DNA of 64,000 nucleotides from Lepiota brunneoincarnata (Eukaryota > Basidiomycota > Agaricomycetes > Agaricales > Agaricaceae), in the NCBI GenBank assembly GCA_023014365.1, contig JAEBUN010000001.1, positions 2,480,001-2,544,000 of the forward strand. The letters are read 5' to 3'. The notes beneath the pieces are model-generated. The model searched no databases, was not told the DNA's origin, and saw only the letters and a program-made list of their open reading frames with translations. Shown here in pieces: positions 24,415-36,200 of the stretch (positions are counted from its first letter, which is position 1; each line of letters opens with the position of its first letter). The position numbers and the translations under genes are program-made.

Positions 24415-25696
24415 ATGGATGTTGATGCTGCTGCCTCATCCCAATCTTACACAATCTTGCGTATAAAAAGGAAAAGGAATGAGGAGCCGTTGGATGCATT
24501 AGGTGTGTGCACTCTACTTCTCCCCTCATCCCGTATCGGATGCTCAGCGCTCGACAGTGGTGGAGTCGCGTGTTCGTCGCAAAAAATCTCGTGGTGGTAT
24601 TGGTGTATTTCAGTATGCGCATACAGTGGAGGATGATGCTTGGAAGGACGAGAGAAGCCAGAAGGATATCCAGGTAAATCAAGCATCCCTTGTTTGGACA
24701 GCCCTCAGACATATTCTCCCGTATCAAGGACAAGATATCGCGGTTAGCTAGAGAGGGCGCGACAAATCTGGGACGGAAGCTATCTATGTCCAATGCCACT
24801 GAATCAGAGAACCCTGCTCCAGTGCGGCAGAAAAAGAAAGACTCTACACCCCGGTATACCATAGTCCGCCCTGAGGAGGAATCCCAAGCGAAAGGACAGG
24901 TCACTAGCCCGTGCGTCATTGCTTGGGTTGATATTACCTTCCGCCAATACATCATCAGACCAAGAGTGCAACCCACGAAGGAGTTGGCGCAGAACCTACC
25001 CCATCCTGACTTCCGAATGTACGATGCCATCCTTTCGAAACAGAAACCTCTTCAGGCTAGTGAACCCGACCCGGAGATGGACAAATTCTTACCCTTATTG
25101 AATGACTATTTGAAAAGTAAGTCGTCGTGATTGAATTGATTATACTGCTCATTCTTTAGTCCACGATATTAATACGAGTTCAAGCCCGAAGATAATTGAT
25201 ACGCTCGCTGATGGCAAAGATCGTTCTTCAGTTCCAGATGATGGTGCAGACGACTATGTTTGGGATGTGTTTTATCATCGGCCTGTGACTCTTAGTGAAT
25301 GGAATTCTGTAGCAGCGAGGATGGGCACCCTGTAAGTATGATGCATATTCGTGACAAGTTACGCAGTTGACTCTGGGTTGAAGTACTGGGCTACCTTTGT
25401 CGGTTCTTGATTCTGATGAATCCGCTTCAGAATCAGAACCGGAAGATGAAGCTGACGAAGACTCGAATGGTAGGATGTTCAATTATATGTCCTCCAGAGC
25501 CCTCTAAATCTCTTCAGCCGAGGAGTATTACAAGAATGACTATCCGGATGAAGAGTCGGACTCGGAACAGGAATCTAGTGGTATTTTTGTTCTTCGTATG
25601 GCTAAACGGTATTTTTTTTCATCCACCAACATAACAGATGAATTTCGTGAAAAGTCGGATTCTGACGACCATCAGGATGGCGAAGGGGGTTTTTGA
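24415..25696 (+). CDS. IWR1: Iwr1-type RNA polymerase II nuclear import factor
   Basis: Iwr1 (SLC7A6OS in animals) binds assembled RNA polymerase II and carries it into the nucleus. Eight exons (24415-24502, 24558-24673, 24702-24910, 24959-25116, 25160-25331, 25384-25469, 25518-25580, 25638-25696) total exactly 317 codons, giving 316 residues. The N-terminal family signature is clear: YTILRIKRKRNEEPLDALVV, followed by a basic ESRVRRKKSRGG segment that could serve as a nuclear localisation signal. The Iwr1 core is DDYVWDVFYHRP. The C-terminus is highly acidic and ends EGGF. The gene converges on the histidine phosphatase gene, 128 bp apart. Confidence 0.92.
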
Positions 25697-25824
25697 TTCG
25701 TTTTCCAACTCTGGAGGCACGATGTACGGTACTCATTGCACAATATATCTTAGATTTCAGCCCCTCATAGCACTTGTGGTACAGGAACACGGCATAACAC
25801 AATGGGTCTTTCCTTAGACTTTCC

Positions 25825-27802
25825 TCATATCAGAGTCGCTCTATAGAATCGATATGTCAACTCCAACATATGTGCGACAGCGAGTTTGCTCACATCGAAA
25901 GGCGCGTTCCGCTGTCTCTTGTTTCTTCCTCTGCAACTGAGAATACCGGTATAGATCAACATTGAGAAAAGTGTAAGCATGGTAACAACGGTCAATCCAG
26001 CTCCGAGGAACGCTGCGCCAATCGGGTGGATACGCTCTGACGCTATGGCTTGTTGGGCAGCAATTGTTATATCACCGCATCCTCTATCGTGTGTATTATG
26101 GCACACTCTGCACCAAGTCTCGAGATCATCAACGACATAGTCCTAGTTCAGTTCCATCAGGACGACGGCGGAGTTGAAGCGATCGCAGACTTACGCTCAA
26201 ACGGTCGACAAACGTCGAGAGTGGAACGTCGCCAGAAGAGCCCAAGAAGTTAAGTTGTCTAAAATCAGCGTCGTCCGTCCCGTTCTTGAAATTGAGGCGA
26301 ATCACTGGTCCATTGCTCGAGGACCGGATTTCGAAAGCTGCTATGGCTGCATAGTTGACTGGGAATCGAGGTGTCATCGCTCGGCTTTGACTGTTCGAAT
26401 AAAACTACCACACACCTATCCCGGCGACCTCCGGTTGCTGTTGGGCAGCTCCGGTCATGTTGAACAACGAAATGAACGGTTTGTAGGAAATTGCGTGGTA
26501 CAGGACTTTGAGGGACCCATTTGGATCGGAAATCTGTTGGAAACCGTCCAAAATCGACGGGAGAATGGTTCGACCGGCAACTAATCAAACCAACAACACG
26601 GTTAGTGTGTACTAGGACGGGAATTGAGAGATTTGACATACTGTTTCCTATTCCATCCAAACTTGGGGAGCTGAAGACACCATGTTCGTGGAAATTAGCA
26701 AGTTCCTGGGCTTGGACAAGTACTTCCGGTGGGAGTCGTCCGGAAAACACCGAATCGTATGTAGACTGGACTTTCATAAAATCATAGATCTTGGGACGAA
26801 TTTCTCAAAACTGGCGTGTGAGATGTCCGAAGAGGGTACGCACATTCCACTGAAATCAAGAAATAGATATTAGCTTTTCCTCGGATAATCATACAAGGCT
26901 TAATCACTTGCCATGTTCTCCAAAGTGACAGGCCGGCCATCAAGAAATTGTGGGAGTTGCCGTAAGAAGTCGGCATGATCCCGCGCCGTCTGCTTGAAAT
27001 AGAGCAGAGTTGTAGAACTCCTTGGTTGCATCTTCAAAGGTCTGCAACCAAGGCAGGTTGGGCGTGAGTGTGCAAAATATCCTGGTCACAGGAACTTACA
27101 TGACACGACGTCCAGCCTTCCAACGACCTATCATTCTCAGGCTCCACCGACTCAGCTAAAGGTTCGCAAACACGGGTCAGACTCGACACTTGAGGGGTTG
27201 CACAAATTCAACCTACTGGGAATATACTATACACCAAACAAAGCTTATCAGAAGATGCGACTATACATGTCTACTAGTCTACTTGCCTGGTATCCTCCCA
27301 ATGGCCCGATGATCGTTGTTCCGTTGGCCAGTGTCACTTGGGAGGTGTTGGTTGCAGGAAACAGTCCTTGCAAAAGTGCCACAGCCGAATTATAGATTAC
27401 ACCACCTTCGCCTCCAGCATCCGCTCGAGCGCGAATCTGTTCCTGATCAGGAATCGTGGTGTTGATTCCCCTAATAAAGAAAGGAGAAGATGTATCGAGG
27501 TAGCGTCGGCGCAAGAATTCTCCCTAGCTGAAATTCTTGTTGCTGCAAGAGGGGGGGGGCAGGAGAATTAATGGTCAAGTTGGGGAATACGTGCAGTAAG
27601 ATTAGCGGTGTTACCTCTCCTAGGGGTGTGATTGACGTGAGGGAGGGGATATACGATTTGGGGTCCTGATAGAAGCCTGTTGCCGACGTGGGGTTATAGG
27701 CAACGATCATGCTGATTCGAGGGGGGGTAGCATACCACGACGGTCCCCATGTCTGGCTAACAGAACGACACCCAATACTTGATTCGCACTGTCAGTTGCC
27801 AT
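25825..27802 (-). CDS. membrane-anchored histidine acid phosphatase-like protein, two apparent +1 frame breaks
   Basis: This is a clade-2 histidine phosphatase. The start at 27802 gives MATDSANQVLGVVLLARHGD; the catalytic motif RHGDR is followed across an intron by GFYQDPKSY instead of the usual x-P, a known variation in this fungal subgroup. Later segments are SITPLGE, QEFQLG, FLRRRYLD, IINTTIPDQEQI-like sequence, ESVEPENDRSLEGWTSC, MKVQSTYDSVFSGRLPPEVL, AGRTILPSILDGFQQISD and LYHAISYKPFISLFNMTG. A Cys-rich segment WCRVCHNTHDRGCG precedes one membrane helix (IGAAFLGAGLTVVTMLTLFS) and a short basic tail, suggesting an extracytosolic enzyme with a C-terminal anchor. Frame breaks consistent with one extra base occur at about 27522 (GGG in the gene) and 26996 (C). 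One intron uses a GC donor at 27286. The splice junctions near 27100-27220 are not resolved. The substrate is unknown. Confidence 0.85.
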
Positions 27803-28448
27803 TCCACCCAATGATCCGTTCAATACCACAGGTGGGAAAGGCGAATGGCGGGGGAGACGAAATGTGAATGCACATGGATCCTTTTTTATATCAAGACCTC
27901 CCATTTGTGACGATCAGGACGCCCATATGACATGAATACATAGTGATCAGTAAGCGTAGGGAAAACGGCCATCACGAGCAAGACAAGGAGCGTTCTGGCT
28001 TCTTCGTCAATGATTTTTCGGTTCACCACTGTTCTCAAGGCCCTGTGACTGACGACACTGATGACGAGAGGGCTAAGTGGGGCGCAGATTAGGCTAGAAT
28101 AGGACTCGGCCCTAGATGAACACTTCATGGGGCACTGGCAAGGCCGTCGATGGCTTACTCAGTGCCGGGTTCGAGGTGGTGCCACCCAAGGAACCCGTGC
28201 CTCCGCGTGGGAAGGTGATGTATTTTCCTGGTGAGTACCGTATTTCCAGTCAATGCCTCTTACACGGTGTTCTACAAAACAAAGCAGGTACAAACACGAA
28301 TAACAAATGTACTTTACACAACAAAGTTGCCTCAACGGGCTGGAGTAATGGGATGAGAGAATAATAACCGAATGATGAGAAAGGAGTCGAAAAGGCGTCC
28401 GGCGTCAAGGGAGAATAGGTCGTCAAGACTATTTACATGTGGTGACTT
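27803..28448. other. intergenic between phosphatase promoter and BOR1 3' end
   Basis: It holds the phosphatase promoter and an isolated plus-strand open stretch at 28116-28232 (MNTSWGTGKAVDGLLSAGFE, then MYFP and a GT donor) that I cannot assign. It also carries one copy of a 17-nt repeat at 28276-28292 that looks like an unused or alternative BOR1 splice acceptor. Confidence 0.4.
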
Positions 28449-31400
28449 CTATAACGTCCCCCCAACTGACTCCATCGTCTGTAAAAACAAAGCAGGTACA
28501 TCAATATAATTCAAGGAAACCGATCGAAGGAGGGAATAGAAAATGAAGAGCCGGCGGGGTGAACAAGGAAACAGAGATTGCGAAGAGAAGAGTGGCGACG
28601 CAAGGTGTGTACGTGGATAAAATCAAAGTATGCCCCACTGGCGGTACGAACAGGTTCGGTGTAATGCGTGAAGAGCGGAGGAAAAAGTGGTGGCAACTGA
28701 GTCCGCAGCACCTTAAAAGTGAGATTATTCTGGCTTCGAGACAAAAGGTGATCTAGCCACCTGCGAGGACAGGTGGCTGACAATAGTGCAAATTGATATC
28801 ACCCTACCTTCTCCTTGGGGGGCGTGAATCGACCTAACAAAAACAGTACCCTTGCCGGCCAATTAAACCAGCGGGGGATAAGGAGCATAAGGCATCAATG
28901 CCGCCAAACCGGTCTCCGTGTGAGTGCACGGCATCGGGGCTAACAAGGAGACAACAAGTTCGGGAGGGAGACGAAAAGGGAGACGGATACTCAGGGGTAC
29001 CCAACTGTGCAATCGCGTGCACGAACATGCGAGCAAACAGGAGATTTGATAGCCGATGAAGTTCAAAAATAGGTAGAAAGGTGAAACACAAAAAAAAAAA
29101 AGTTGAGGCCAGGCACGAGGGGTGTCCTCGGAACTGGGTCCGAAATCGAGAGAAGACAGGATGTACAGTGAGGGAGAAAGAAAGGCCAGAAGAGCTGGGT
29201 GGGCATTGGGGGAGCGGGGGGGCTTGAGATCGGAAACGCGCCGGGAGGCGATCAAAACGTAAAATGAAAGTGATAAAAATAAAACACGGGGTTTGGGGAC
29301 AATGGAGAACACGAGAAGGATGGAGGGGAATGAGCAACGGTAACATGCCAGGACCGTAAAGGTGGATCGATGTCGAACAAGATTGAAGGCGAGAGACAAA
29401 GGATAAAAAGTACTCACAAATGGAGAAGCTGTCGGGCCATCCAATATCGCCAACTCTTCATCGGTGAATGGCAGTTGAGGAATAAGGAATATGCGGAGGG
29501 GTATCAACAACATGATAATGACGGGAAATCCGATCGCAGCTAGTATCGGAAACGAATAACATTAGCCACCGAGCTGCAGGCAGGGTCGATGAAGAGTGGA
29601 CAGAAACAAGCAACGAACCAATCGTCTGAGTGATCGCGAATGTTGCGCCGAAACCGACCAGTTCGACTGCAAGGAAAATCAAGATGCGGGACTTGCGAAC
29701 TCTTCGAAGCGGCTGGTCGATGGGCGTCAGCCGTTTATCCTGAATCAGATATAGGATCTTCTTGGTAATTCCGTTAGTCTGGAGGGCGTCCAGGCCCATA
29801 TACCAACTGCAACAAAAATAACGTCGGCTCATCTGTGGTTACGCGCGAGTAAACGTCGCGAAAGTGACATACAACAATCCGGCAAGAACGCCTCGGGGGA
29901 TCAGGTTCAAAACATGCAAAAAAGGCCCAGTCAACAGCACAAGGCACAAGCTACCTTGAGCCAAATTGGAGGCCCGTTGTTCAACAACACCAATAGGAAC
30001 CTCATGATGGTGTGCAACGGTGGGATTCGGGTCAGGTGGTGGACCCGTGTCGTTCCTGGCGGAGGCACGAGAAGAAGGACGGTGTGTTCTGGGCTGCAGT
30101 TCTTCTTCGTCTTTTTCAAATTTAGGGCTGCGACCCATAACTGTGAGAGAAGTGGTATGTATAGGAGCCTGAGGGATGAGACCGTTAGGAGCCGGTACGC
30201 CAATGAGACCTGCGACGAAGGTCGTGACACCTAAAAGGAAAAAATCCCAGTGAAAACCAGGTGGTTTGCGCAAGGGAAACTCGGATCCCTGTGCCATTAG
30301 CGACTAGCGGGTCGGGGTCACTACCTTGACCTTATGCATGATCGGATGGGAAAACTCACAGAAACGTTGTGATCGAAGAAGAACAAAATCCATAGGACAA
30401 TGCCGAAAGGCAATGATATCCCTACCCATTTGCCTTCCAGCTGCCAGAATCTTACGAGCCACTCTCGCCCGTTGGCTGCTGTGAAAGCGGGCCCAACGGG
30501 CAGAGTCTCGGGGTTGGCACTATTGAACCTTCCCCAGTAAGCCATGGCTGAAGCAGCGACAAGGCTGATAGGCATGCCATAGTCGGCAAAGAACCTGCGG
30601 ACGTGACGATGGAAGTATGACGAGTATGCGAGGGATTGAAAGAGGAAGGACGTGACGAGCATAAGCAAGGCGAGGATCAAAGAAACCAGGCTACTGGGTT
30701 CCGGGTTGGGAAACTGGCGGGTGAGTACTTGAATACCATATTGGAGGTAAACCCAGGAAACATAGAATCCAAAGGTGTCGCAGGAGAACAGAGTGACGTA
30801 TTTAAGAAAATTGCACCCTGGCGGAGATGATCACATGTCATAAGAAAACTGAGTAGAGCTAGTGTTTACACACAGTTTAAGATAGCAGTGACCCAGTGGA
30901 TGATCGCGGCCCATAGATAGACCCAACCGATGAATTGCTGGTAATTAGGAGGGTTAGACTCGCGATTGAGAATGTCGAAGATAGTCTTATTGAACACTGT
31001 AATAGGACCTGATAATCACGGGTGAGTTTCTCACGTGTTATAGGGGCTGTCAAATGCGGTCATACCAGTCACTCCAGCAATGGTAAGGGGCTGAGCACCG
31101 AAGATGGAGAATATGAATGCAGCCATGAAAGACGACATAAGTACTTCCGAAACGCCATATTCGCGAGTCGTCTCAATCAAGTCGAGGGAGAAGGCGATAC
31201 CGGGAAGCACGCTAGACGAAGTTCGCAATGTGAGATGGCTCCCAGGCTATTTTGGGAGCCAGGTACGCACTTTGCAAAAAAGATGAGGGCAGTCGCGGGT
31301 ACGACGCGGTAATTCCAGGCATCGGTCCAGTCGCTGAGGTACCAGGGGCTTCGCGCACGGATGTCCGAGATGATGCCGGCGCCCAGGCGGCGAAGCCAGG

Positions 31401-31536
31401 TCAGGCGTCTGCGTTTAGGTGGCCGAAGAGTAACAGAGGTGGCCTTGGAGCCCACGTTCGCGGGCAGGGGCTGGTCTGGAGGGGTAGGGTTTTCTTCCAT
31501 CGTGTTGGGTATGGTTGCAATGGGAGTGTCCGACAT
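28449..31536 (-). CDS. BOR1: BOR1-type borate/bicarbonate (SLC4) transporter
   Basis: This multi-pass membrane protein of the SLC4 family is, in yeast and plants, a boron exporter at the plasma membrane. The start at 31536 gives MSDTPIATIPNTMEENP; exons then join in frame throughout. Family segments include WNYRVVPATALIFFA, NVLPGIAFSLDLIE, FGAQPLTIAGVTGPITVFN, NWCNFLKYVTLFSCDTFGFY, VSLPFGI-like helices, FFFDHNVSSLMAQG, FHWDFFLLGVTTFVAGLIG, PAPNGLIPQAPIHT and FWYMGLDALQTNGI. The last exon (28449-28478) is only 30 nt and encodes TMESVGGTL, the expected family tail. The intron before it is 939 nt (28479-29417), far longer than any other in this window. The gene is divergent from the ABHD12-like gene, 140 bp away. 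Confidence 0.93.
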
Positions 31537-31676
31537 GGAGGAGGCATGTATTTTGTGGAGAGTGGGTTGACAATTAATCCACAAAGTTTGTTGGCCGTCG
31601 GCAATTGGCACGTGAGGCGCAGTTAATCCAACCAATCATGGTAAGACTGAGCAAGTATCTTCTTTATTCCACGAGA

Positions 31677-33174
31677 ATGCCGGACGATGCTGCCACAGCA
31701 CAGACGGTGCAGATAGCACAGTCTTCGGAGCCCTCAAGCAAGGTTATTCTTTGGGTGAATCGAATTCGCAAGGTACTCCTTGTTGCTGGAGTATTCTATG
31801 TTGCAACGGTTATACTTCTCTGTTTGCCTTTCTTCCAAAGACAGTAAGCCTTCAACCTCGCGATGCGAATAAATCCTGCTGCTCACCCATCTGCATAGTG
31901 CGCTCTATTTGAATGCGTTCAAGTTCCCTCTCTTTGCCAACTTTGATTTGCCGGAGAAGTACGGCCTCGCTCGTACGTCCATAGTGCATGTGCCCTGGAT
32001 CTAACAAACGGAATTCCTACTTAGCCAATAAGACCTTAAACATTCGTATACCAACCCCAGATGGCGAGGCTATTGGGGCTTGGTTCGTTGTTTCAGACCA
32101 ATACTATCGCACACTCTCAGCACCTCCGGCCAGCGAATCGCTTCTTGCCAAACACGTTCCCATCGTCGTTCAAAAATACCCCACCATTTTATTCTTTCAC
32201 GGAAACGGTGCGACACGTGCTTTCCATGCTCGCATACAACACTATACTGCATTCACCTCTCGTCTCGGGGCCAATCTTTTGGCTATTGACTATCGCGGCT
32301 TCGCAGACAGCACAGGTACTCCAAGTGAGGAAGGTCTCATACGCGATGCTCGAGCAGCATGGGACTGGCTTGCAAGAAAGGGGACTGATGCGGATAAGAT
32401 TCTCGTCGTAGGACACAGCTTGGGCACAGGTGTGAGTGCCGGTTTGGTGAACGAACTTGCACGAGACGGCATAGCATGCAAGGGACTCGTGCTGCTGAGT
32501 GTGAGTTTCACTGATATTGATAGAATTAATGTCCCCGCAGGTTAATGAGATACTTTAGCCGTTCTCCAGCATTAGGGAGGTTCTCAACACCTACCATATT
32601 CTGGGGTTGGTCCCTCTCATGAAACCACTTGCCATGATTCCGTGGGCTACAAGTAAGTCGCGAAGAGTGATAGATTTTCAAAATTCCTCACTTCTAGAAC
32701 AGATTTGATAACGTGGGCCCTGGTACACAAGTTTGATACCCTTCAGGCTGTGCCTGTACGTCACCTGTCTGTTCAGACGACTTCTTGCTTAGTAGGAGGT
32801 GCCAGGACATAAATGGGCCTGTGCTCATTGCACATGCAGAGAACGACTGGGATATACCACACACCCACTCGGACGTGTTGTTTAATGCATTCCTCGATGG
32901 AGTGCTGCCCGAACTCAAGCTCCCGGAAAATCCAATGCGGGCGACGAGAGAAGAGTATGAGGCAATGTCGGTTTCACTTGAGAAGCGAAGGGCGGCAAGG
33001 TCGGGGGTGGTAAATAGGATTGATATGGGTGGCTTTGGGTATATAGAGAGCTTCTGGGACGGGAGGAAGGAGCGGAACGTGACGCTAGTGAAGACGCAGT
33101 ACGGTGGGCACGATTATCTTGGTGTGCAAGAGGGAGTGCAGGATGTGATTGGACGGATGTTTGATTTTTTTTGA
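31677..33174 (+). CDS. ABHD12/Bem46-like alpha/beta-hydrolase with N-terminal membrane anchor
   Basis: The chosen start (MPDDAATAQTVQIAQS) is downstream of a possible in-frame ATG at 31638. One membrane helix follows (VLLVAGVFYVATVILL), then a serine-hydrolase core. It contains PTILFFHGNGATRAFHAR (oxyanion region), the nucleophile elbow VVGHSLGTG, the acid loop LIAHAENDWDIPHTHS and the catalytic histidine in YGGHDYLG. About six exons join without frame errors; the acceptor before DINGPVLIA is at 32808. Family members include mammalian ABHD12, a lysophosphatidylserine lipase, and fission yeast Bem46, so a lipase or thioesterase on a membrane surface is likely but the substrate is unknown. The phytochrome gene starts less than 100 bp after its stop on the same strand. 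Confidence 0.88.
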
Positions 33175-33265
33175 ATATGTACAGAGGTCCATGTGTGAGT
33201 GCGTCACTGGCTGAATATGGGTGGGGCAACAGCGCTTTGTGAGAGACATTCCACACGGCTTGCTC

Positions 33266-36200
33266 ATGGCAGACGACAGCCCCCCCGACCCATCACCTCC
33301 GCACGAGACTCCCTTCTCCCCCCGCTCCACTTCATTTATTTACCCTGTCCGCTCTCTCCTCGGCACTATCCAGCCCGCCATTCCCACTCCTAGAAGCAAG
33401 TCTGTAGACGAACTACCTTCTCTCGATACCGAACATATCTCCGACATCCGACCTTCATCACCTCAGTGCGATGCCGAAATCGCTGATCAAACGGAGAGAC
33501 AAGGAGCCGACAGCATCGACGCGTCTCCTGCTCAAACCGCCGAACATGTGACGCAAACTTTCGAGCTCCCCGCCGAAGCATCATACATGCTTCCATCGCT
33601 TAAGAACGACCCACATCCACACTCTTCTTCCTACGTTCCATCGCTCTCGCATCTTGACAACCCTGGTCTAGCAGACAGCACGAATCCAGGGGAAAGCATA
33701 CCTAGCGTTCCCAATTTTCGGCACTTTCCTGCAGAGGAAGGCGACCCTAATGTTCCAAGAACATTTTCAACCAGGTTTGGCACAGTGGCGGTGCCGCAAA
33801 GTCAGATCAAAGAACAGGAATCCATTCTAGCCTATTTGCCATTCATCCCTATCCTGACCGATACGAGTACGCGCACCGCAGTAAGACCGCCATCACCAGC
33901 ACCACCAAGTACCTCGACCCTACCACTTGAAAAAAGTACAAATTCCGCTGCGTCCATAAAGCCACTCTCCCAGGTCGATCATGACGAGGTCCTTGTCAGC
34001 GGCAGTACCGATGCTTCACTACTCTTCGAGGGATTGGAAGTTCACGGATCGTCTTACTCGTCCAATACCCCGTTGCCCGCCGAAGTATCCAAGGTTACGC
34101 CTGCTTCAGAATCCGCGGACGATACATCAGAACTCCCGTTCAACATCTCCCAATATGGCCTAGTACACTTGCCTCCGTTGCCATTTTCTGGCCCGAGTGG
34201 ACGACGGACAGGATCCGATATATCCAATCGATCTAGTTCTGTGGCTCAAGACTTGGGTACTAATACTATCCCTGCTCCTACCCCAGGTGGGGCTTCTACT
34301 AGCTATTCCGAAAATGTATCTGGCGGGCCAACACCAACTGGTGATAGCGACTTTTGTGAATCTGATCACACTCCATCGAGTATGCCGCCATCCACAGGAG
34401 GAATGGGTTCGGGATTTGACTCCAGCACAGGGTCTGAGCCCGAAGAACTTGTCACTCTTAGATTCCAATACGTGTTAGATGAACATGGGAACCATGTTGT
34501 GGTTGGGACGAGAGGGCCAGTTGAAACGATGTGAAGATGAGGTAAGTAACGTTCGTATTAGGCTTCTGCACAGTGTGGGTAATCGTTCTATTAAGCCAAT
34601 CAGGACCCCAGGTGCCGTGCAGGGCTTTGGAGTATTGATAGCCGTCGAAGATCTGGAGAATACTTTGGTCGTCCGGCAAGTTTCCGAGGTCAGTGATCTT
34701 GTCCACGTGCTGACTTCGTGCTAACCCAAAGCAACAGAACTCGACCGAGCTTCTAGGCCTCTCCCCGCGCTATCTTTTTTCGCTTGAATGCTTCACTGAC
34801 ACACTTCCTGAGAGCTCAGCAGGGAGTTTATGGGAGAACATTCAGTTCCTTACTGACTCTGCTTGCCCAGTTTCCGAACAGGAAGATAACGCCCCTCATG
34901 TGTTCACCTTGAGTGGTTGGGGAGAACCGGGCTCCGCACCTTCTCCGAATGGCTTCTTGGGGCTCATGTCCATTTCAGCTCGAAACAAGACGTTCATGGG
35001 CATGTTGGTGTGCTGTTCATCGTGTTTCATCTGTCAATGAGTCTAAGCCGGGCCTCATTGTAATGGAGTTTGAGCTGGAAGCAGACAATTTTCAACCCTC
35101 TATATCCACTTGTGCCGGTTGGCGGAAGATCATCATCAGGTGGCGATACGCCCTCTTCAGCCACGCCCTACACAGGCATCGACACGGCCACCTGCCGGGC
35201 TGGAGGAGCAGAATGACTGGACTCCTGGCGCGGAGGATATCCTTGAGAGTACAACTAATTGCGCCAAGCCAATTCCCGCCTTGCAGCGATTGAGAAGGCT
35301 AACCCAGTATCACGAGTCCAGGCTCTCCTCCTCACCCTCGTCATCGCCCCTCGGCGGTTCAATACCTTCTACGCATCCTACCTCTTCTAATACCGCCAGA
35401 ACTCGCCGTCGTGGGGTGAGTACAACCAACAGTGGTGCAGTAGGGATGATGGATGTGTTTGCGGTCATGACACAAGTCAACCAGCAAATGGGCGCTGCCC
35501 AAGATCTGGACACCTTTTTGAAGGTAACTGTCGGCGTGATTAAGGACTTGACGCAGTTCCACCGGGTGCTAGTGTACCAGTTTGATGAAGTTTGGAACGG
35601 ACAGGTTGTTGCGGAACTGGTAGATTGGGGAGCGACGAAGGATTTGTACAAAGGATTGCATTTTCCAGCAGGGGATATCCCGAAGCAGGTATGTGGTGTG
35701 TGGCCTGGGGTCCGAGATTTATTTTTTCTACTTGCTGCGAAGGAGCCCGTTACTGACCCTTCTTACCTCTCTAGGCGCGAGAGTTGTATATAATCAGTGA
35801 GTGCTTTACATCTACGGCTAAGTAGTAGTGGATGATCTCAAGTTCGCAGACAAAGTCCGAGTTTTGTACGACCGCTCACAGCTGACGGCTCGTATTATAG
35901 TGAAGGACAAAGCGGATCTCAAAGAGCCACTTGTATGTGTTCGTTTACATTCCTGGTTCTCATTTTCAAGCGTAAGCAGGACATGACTCACTGCTACCTT
36001 CGAGCCATGAGTCCAATTCACCTCAAATGTAAGACCCCCGTCTTGACACCACCGTGTTGGCTAAGACAATGCTACTTAGATCTCGAAAACATGGGTGTTC
36101 GAGCTTCTATGTCAATTGTGGGTGCTCCTCCCATCTTCATCGCTATAAGGTCCACTAACCGACGCGTTTTGCTACCGCTCCGCGACATTGACCTGCCCAG

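Noticed and set aside
32760..32815. Frame break in the ABHD12-like gene before DINGPVLIA
   Set aside because: Using the acceptor at GTGCCAG (32808) instead of the earlier TAG keeps the frame without any indel.
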